NCBI GenBank assembly: GCA_018652955.1
Contig: JABIBA010000011.1
Coordinates: 1 to 64,000, forward strand
Direction: 5' to 3'
Origin: Candidatus Peribacter sp.
GTDB taxonomy: Bacteria; Patescibacteriota; Gracilibacteria; Peribacterales; Peribacteraceae
Length of the DNA: 64,000 nt
Position numbers and translations under genes: made by a program. Positions 59,733-64,000 of the stretch are shown one piece after another. The notes beneath the pieces were generated by a model that was not told the origin of the DNA, did not search any database, and worked only from the letters and a program-made list of their open reading frames with translations. The number at the start of each line of letters is the position of its first letter. The stretch's first letter is position 1.

Positions 59733-60293
59733 CTAAGCCGCTACACCCGCCTTCCACTTTATAGAACATCCGATAGCATGCTCTTCGTGGTTTGCAGGTT
59801 CTTGATGCTCTTCTAGAGCCTGAATTGCATCGTGCAAGTTATGCTCTGTCACCTCTTGCGCGTGCTCCCAGTTATCGTCGATGCGTCCTTTGTATTTAAG
59901 GTTGCGCTCGATATCAAACACGAAACAGTGTGGTGTGCAGAGAGCTCCAAAGCTCTTGGCTACTTCTTGAGATTCATCGAAGCAGTACATTCCCGGCCAA
60001 CCTGCCTCTTCTTTTTTTACTTTCATACGGTCGAAACTATCTTCTGGGTACTCCGACGCATCGTTACTATTGATAAGAATAAATTGTGTCTGCTCAAACT
60101 GCTCCATCATAACCTTAAGCCTTTCTTCATACGCTTGAGCATATGGACAGTGGTTACAAGTAAATACGACTGAAAGAACAGGGTCTTTGATCATGGATGA
60201 ATCAACTTCTAAACCATCCGTCGCGGGCAAGCTAAAGTGTGGAAGATTATCTCCGATAGAAAGGACTGATGAGTTATCATTGATGAGTACCAT
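59733..60293 (-). CDS. Thioredoxin-fold protein (AhpC/TSA-like)
   Basis: 186 residues from ATG 60293; longer frames add 51 unrelated residues. Motifs: GDNLPHFSLPATDG, the redox site VVFTCNHCPYAQAYEERL (CxxC), NSNDASEYPEDSFDRM, the cis-Pro region GALCTPHCFVFD, LKYKGRIDDNW and the C-terminal GCSIKWK. These are the landmarks of a widespread family of thioredoxin-like or peroxiredoxin-like cytoplasmic proteins. No signal peptide. Divergent from the NUDIX gene. Confidence 0.88.
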   Translation of the reverse strand: MVLINDNSSVLSIGDNLPHFSLPATDGLEVDSSMIKDPVLSVVFTCNHCPYAQAYEERLKVMMEQFEQTQFILINSNDASEYPEDSFDRMKVKKEEAGWPGMYCFDESQEVAKSFGALCTPHCFVFDIERNLKYKGRIDDNWEHAQEVTEHNLHDAIQALEEHQEPANHEEHAIGCSIKWKAGVAA

Positions 60294-60341
60294 GATATAA
60301 AGTGGAAAGTGCAAATTGGAATGGAAGTATATCACAGATTT

Positions 60342-60821
60342 ATGAAAAGACATTTCACAGCAACGGCCTTTATCGTCGATTCGAGCAATCGCACTCTTCT
60401 TCTTTGGCATAAGAGACTCCAAAGATGGATGCCACCAGGTGGTCATACCGACCCAGATGAATTACCCGAAGAAACTGCCAAGCGTGAATGCAAAGAGGAA
60501 ACGGGCTTAGATGTAGAGATCGTTGGAGGAGCATCTGAAGATCTTTTTGCAAGCTGCCCACGGGAAGGCCAAATGCTTAAAATTCCAATAGCCATGCTGC
60601 TCGAAAATATCCCCGATTGCCCAGAAAGAGACGAGCCTGCCCACCAGCATATGGACTTTCTCTTTCTTGCACGTCCAATAGATGAAGCTCAAGACCTCGT
60701 TTTAGCTGAAGAAGAGGGTGAGGACATAAAATGGTTTACCAAAGCCGATATCGAGGCTTTGGACCAAGAATCAGAGATTTTTGGAAATGTGAAGGCGTAT
60801 ATTCTTCAAATCCTCGAATAG
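60342..60821 (+). CDS. NUDIX hydrolase
   Basis: 159 residues from ATG 60342 (60321 is an alternative). Perfect NUDIX box: GHTDPDELPEETAKRECKEE followed by TGL, that is G-x5-E-x7-REUxEExGU. PPGGH immediately before and a C-terminal EDIKWFTKADIEAL are common in nucleoside-diphosphate-linked pyrophosphatases. Substrate cannot be set. Sixty-five bases upstream of the RelA/SpoT homologue. Confidence 0.9.
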   Translation: MKRHFTATAFIVDSSNRTLLLWHKRLQRWMPPGGHTDPDELPEETAKRECKEETGLDVEIVGGASEDLFASCPREGQMLKIPIAMLLENIPDCPERDEPAHQHMDFLFLARPIDEAQDLVLAEEEGEDIKWFTKADIEALDQESEIFGNVKAYILQILE

Positions 60822-60869
60822 ACCGCAAAAACAAGCCAAGAACAGCTGTTCTATAGATGTAAAACAGCG

Positions 60870-60875
60870 TATACT
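60870..60875 (+). promoter_or_regulatory. -10 candidate of the RelA/SpoT-EamA gene
   Basis: TATACT, 11 nt before the ATG. Predicted leader of only a few bases. Confidence 0.4.
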
Positions 60876-60886
60876 TCGTCTTCGTT

Positions 60887-63664
60887 ATGCAGTGGAATGA
60901 GCTCAAAAGCCACCTTCGGCACCTTAGCAGTGCGGACCACAAGCGAATCCAGCATGCCTTTGAACTTGGAAAAGAATCACACGGAGAACAGAAGCGTAAA
61001 TCTGGAGAGCCTTATTTTATGCACCCTATTGCTGTCGCTCATATTCTTGCCGATATGGGAGCAGATTCAGATACGCTGATTGCTGCTCTTCTGCATGACA
61101 CAGTAGAAGATACGAATCTCACACTTAAAGAGATTAACAAAGAATTTGATGGAGATGTATCAGCTCTTATCGATGGCGTAACAAAGCTCGAACCAGAAGA
61201 TGTAGCTGCGCATCCCACCATGGATGAGCAGATTGAAACATTGCGAAAAATGTTCGATCTTATCGAAAATGATGTTCGTGTTATTACCATTAAACTCGCA
61301 GACAGGTTGCATAACATGCAAACCATTGAACATCTCACTCCAGAGAAGCAGCGAATTATGGCGCAAGAGACGATGGATATTTATGTAAAAATTGCAGACC
61401 GTCTAAGTATGCAAGACATGCGTGACGAACTGGAAGCGCTGTGCATTTCTATTCTAGAAAAAGATCGATTTTCAAAACTGAGTGCCCAGCAAGAACGCAA
61501 CGAGCAAAGGTCTATTCGTGCCGTTAAAGTCCTTGGCGACAAGCTCGACGCACATAATCCAAAACTCATGGATAAGACAGAGATGCTCTACGAAGCTCAG
61601 TCTTGGGGAAAGATCTCTACTCAGGTAAATGTTGGACAGAAAAAAGTAACAGGTATCCCAGACATGGTCATCGTGTTTCTTTGTAAGGAAGTGTCACAGT
61701 GTTACCAAATTCTTGGAGCTCTACACCAAACTCATCCACGAGAGACCACATCATTCCAAGATTTTATTAATGCGCCGATGATCAATGGATACCGCGGCTT
61801 GCACACAACAATAATTTTGGAGAAAGGTACGCGTGTACGCTGTAAAATTCGTACAGAAGAAATGGATGAATACGCGCACTTCGGTATTGCTACCCATTGT
61901 TTCGACAACTTGGCTGGAGGAATTATGGATTACCTTCTTCCGTGGACAGGGCAAATTTCCTCACTCTCCAAAGACACAAAAATGCAAAGTGAAGCGTATT
62001 GGGAAAGCCTGCAAAACGATATATTAGGAGAATCCATTGTGATTCACGGTACAGATGACCGTCACGTACTACTTCCAAAAGGTTCCTCAGCTCTTGATGG
62101 AGCTTTTTACTGTTACGGAAATAAGGCGCTGTTTATTCAGTCTATTCAGATCGATGGTATAGAGGTTCCATTTCATACCCCTCTGCATAATGCGGTATCG
62201 CTTAGTGTGACTACTGGTAAGCAGAAAACGGTATCACTAGAATGGCTGCATTGGATTAGCTCGGGGCTAGCAACAGCAATGATTCGCAGCTCTCTCGCAC
62301 AACTCTCTGGGACAAAAAGACGAGTAATTGGAAAAGAGCTTCTACAAAACTTCCTCACCGCCCACAAAAAAGGATACATCGAAGAATTTAACAAGCAGTC
62401 ACTGCTCGATGCCCTACAAAAAGTTGGATATACTTCTTTGAACCAAGCTTATGAAGGAATAGCCGATGGGCACTTACAACCATCTGATGTATACGAATCG
62501 CTCTTTGCTATTTCTAAGAAAGGATCAAAAGATATTGTAACGCGCATCAAAACCAAAATATGCTTTACGATGAATTTTGATGACTACGACTCTGTAACAA
62601 AGACGCTAGACGTATATAAATGTTACGGAATTTCTCTACGCAGTGTGCGGTTCCGTCCATTTGCTATGAGCCGCGGAAACATCTGCGTTGTGCATCCATT
62701 TACACCAAAAGAGCAGCAATCTATCTCAAGAGACTTGGAAGCTGCTGGAGTAGAAAATGTGCACGTCGTCGCTGCGAACTCTCGAATGAAATTCTTATTT
62801 GGTGCTGGGTTCCTTCTACTAGTATGGGGATTTGACCCCGCTATCGCTTATCATATTATTCATGAGTTCGATGTATCGCCTGTTGACCTTACTCTGCTGC
62901 GCTGTTGGGCTCTCACTGTGCTCTCTGGACTGACACTCCTATGGCAGAGAATGACAAAAAAAGACCAGTACATTTCTATCCCTATTCGCAATCTATCGCT
63001 GTGGATATCTGTACTACTCATGATTTGTATCTCCCTTACGTCCTACATTGCCCTACAAGGAACCCAACCTGCACACTATTCTATTCCAATGACTGCTGCA
63101 GGTATTTTGCTAACGACTATTGTAAATAGAAAGCACTGGATAGTACTGATTTTCACATGGTTACTCCTGTTTATTGGTGTAGCTCTTGTTGCTCTATTCA
63201 CTCCGGTTTGGGATCTAAGTAGTATGATATTTATGCTTCTTGCAGTAATAGCCTTCTCTCTATTCTCCGTCGTTTCTGAAGCGTACAAAAAAGAGGTTAA
63301 CATTGGCGCTCGCGCTATTCAGTACTTCTTTGCACTCAGTCTACTGTGTACCATTCTTACAGCGCCTCTTTTGCTTATTTCAACAATTGACTCATTGCCA
63401 AGAGAGGCAATAGTAGAAATAGTTCTCTTTAGCGTCTTCATCGCAGGACTTCCTTACTACATGTACTACTCTCTGCTCTCGTATAAGCAAATCGACTTTG
63501 TACTGCGGTATTCATTCCTCATTATCTTTACGACAATATTAGGGCAGATGCTCTTTGCACCAAGTGCCCCACAGGTAAGTGGTCTCACACTCGTAAGCGG
63601 GCTTATCGTAACGGTCGGAGCTTTGCTTCCGATTGTCTTTAAAAAACGTACAGTAGAAGCTTAA
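60887..63664 (+). CDS. RelA/SpoT homologue fused to a 10-TM EamA-like membrane domain
   Basis: 925 residues. The HD hydrolase (about 15-175) keeps the metal and catalytic set: His46 (FMHPIAVA), His70-Asp71 and Glu74-Asp75 (LLHDTVEDT), Asp139 (LADRLHNM). The synthetase region (about 215-335) keeps Asp259 and NGYRGLHTT (300-308), but the usual EVQIRT reads RCKIRT, replacing the catalytic Glu with Arg318, and the RxKxxxS ATP-binding stretch is not recognisable. A weak TGS-like part (380-445) and an ACT-like part (545-632) follow. From Met634 there are about ten TM helices with the EamA/DMT look. This predicts a membrane-bound (p)ppGpp hydrolase linked to a transporter-like domain. The fusion is one uninterrupted frame. 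Confidence 0.85.
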   Translation: MQWNELKSHLRHLSSADHKRIQHAFELGKESHGEQKRKSGEPYFMHPIAVAHILADMGADSDTLIAALLHDTVEDTNLTLKEINKEFDGDVSALIDGVTKLEPEDVAAHPTMDEQIETLRKMFDLIENDVRVITIKLADRLHNMQTIEHLTPEKQRIMAQETMDIYVKIADRLSMQDMRDELEALCISILEKDRFSKLSAQQERNEQRSIRAVKVLGDKLDAHNPKLMDKTEMLYEAQSWGKISTQVNVGQKKVTGIPDMVIVFLCKEVSQCYQILGALHQTHPRETTSFQDFINAPMINGYRGLHTTIILEKGTRVRCKIRTEEMDEYAHFGIATHCFDNLAGGIMDYLLPWTGQISSLSKDTKMQSEAYWESLQNDILGESIVIHGTDDRHVLLPKGSSALDGAFYCYGNKALFIQSIQIDGIEVPFHTPLHNAVSLSVTTGKQKTVSLEWLHWISSGLATAMIRSSLAQLSGTKRRVIGKELLQNFLTAHKKGYIEEFNKQSLLDALQKVGYTSLNQAYEGIADGHLQPSDVYESLFAISKKGSKDIVTRIKTKICFTMNFDDYDSVTKTLDVYKCYGISLRSVRFRPFAMSRGNICVVHPFTPKEQQSISRDLEAAGVENVHVVAANSRMKFLFGAGFLLLVWGFDPAIAYHIIHEFDVSPVDLTLLRCWALTVLSGLTLLWQRMTKKDQYISIPIRNLSLWISVLLMICISLTSYIALQGTQPAHYSIPMTAAGILLTTIVNRKHWIVLIFTWLLLFIGVALVALFTPVWDLSSMIFMLLAVIAFSLFSVVSEAYKKEVNIGARAIQYFFALSLLCTILTAPLLLISTIDSLPREAIVEIVLFSVFIAGLPYYMYYSLLSYKQIDFVLRYSFLIIFTTILGQMLFAPSAPQVSGLTLVSGLIVTVGALLPIVFKKRTVEA

Positions 63665-64000
63665 GACACACTGCCATCGATTGTAGTACCACGGATTCTT
63701 TCAGCTTCAATTGCCTTTTCGTCTAAATCTTCCATAAGCTCAATTGCTGCTTCCTTATTTTCTTGAGCATCTGCATGGGCAACACTCCAAATAACGTTGA
63801 GAGCAACCACCCTTGAACCTTGAGTTTCTCGTGCAGCTAAATTATTCGGGTTCGTAGATTGTCCAACGCGACTGTATCCCAGTTTCTTAAAGAATGCTCT
63901 ACTAGCTTCGTTTTCATCTTCTCGTGATACGCGCTTGTCCTCTCTATCTGTTGGCCATACCTGAATAAATCCCCCGAAGCGGCTTAAATGCCAGTCTGTA
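63661..64000 (-). CDS. Possible GNAT-family acetyltransferase (partial, C-terminal part)
   Basis: 113 residues are visible, running off the right edge. The segment SRAFFKKLGYSRVGQSTNPN has the RxFYxKxGF pattern that closes the acetyl-CoA-binding fold of GNAT enzymes. Before it is WHLSRFGGFIQVWPTD, and after it a helical tail (AIELMEDLDEKAIEAERIRG). Shares its stop with the RelA/SpoT gene through TTAA. The family call rests on one motif. Confidence 0.45.
   Translation of the reverse strand, partial: TDWHLSRFGGFIQVWPTDREDKRVSREDENEASRAFFKKLGYSRVGQSTNPNNLAARETQGSRVVALNVIWSVAHADAQENKEAAIELMEDLDEKAIEAERIRGTTIDGSVS

Overview
The window reads as a compact bacterial chromosome segment, most likely from the Candidate Phyla Radiation (Patescibacteria) and perhaps a Peregrinibacteria/Peribacteria-like lineage. 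That placement is an inference. It rests on multi-repeat proteins of the T4SS-pilin type, many lineage-restricted secreted or membrane proteins, convergent genes that share stop codons, promoters placed directly on start codons, and scarce Shine-Dalgarno (SD) sequences. The standard genetic code fits every gene. GC content is moderate (about 43-45% where hand-counted), with a richer patch at 530-2337 (about 55% in one counted line).

Layout. 1-2440: the 5' end of carA, then two higher-GC envelope genes with their own promoters and terminators. 2456-9336: a three-gene minus-strand block of very large unrecognised proteins with tandem-repeat tails. 9367-18551: a lamin-tail-domain surface protein, RNase Y (rny), and a run of secreted or tail-anchored proteins. 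18552-23722: a MutY-like glycosylase, then an information-processing run tuf, rpsJ, rpmF, nusB, rnc, then a Bax-inhibitor-1 family gene. 23782-33911: two pilin-like polytopic proteins, folP, a phosphohexomutase, small unknowns, an asparaginase-like gene, gmk, an orphan structured RNA and three membrane proteins. 34073-41400: tRNA-Arg(GCG), tRNA-Ala(GGC), class-II-type purE, a family-4 UDG, pheS, pyrE, rsmG, rlmE, an FtsE-like ATPase and purM. 41444-49709: a Tat-motif cysteine-peptidase-like protein, small genes, tRNA-Gln(CUG), an SLH surface protein, tRNA-Arg(UCG) and a histone-H1-like lysine-rich protein. 49710-53436: riboflavin genes ribE, ribH and ribBA with an SLH gene inserted between them. 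53492-64000: uvrA, a TrmB-type regulator, a metallophosphoesterase, a DUF3298-type lipoprotein candidate, a thioredoxin-like protein, a NUDIX hydrolase, a RelA/SpoT homologue fused to a 10-TM EamA-like domain, and the end of a GNAT-like gene.

How the genes work together. Nucleotide and cofactor supply is present (carA, pyrE, purE, purM, gmk, folP, ribBA/E/H). So are translation and RNA handling (tuf, rpsJ, rpmF, nusB, rnc, rny, pheS, rsmG, rlmE, four tRNAs), DNA repair (mutY, udg, uvrA) and an S-layer-like envelope (SLH proteins, Cys-rich repeat proteins, pilin-like proteins).

The observations most worth following up are: the RelA/SpoT-EamA fusion, in which the hydrolase site looks intact and the synthetase site degraded; an orphan ~380-nt structured RNA; parallel loss of Fe-S cysteines in both repair glycosylases; a -10 hexamer 5-8 nt before the start codon of about 19 genes; six convergent gene pairs that each share a 4-nt YTAR stop-codon palindrome; and an Arg CGN-box tRNA pair (GCG plus UCG) that would not need A34-to-I editing.
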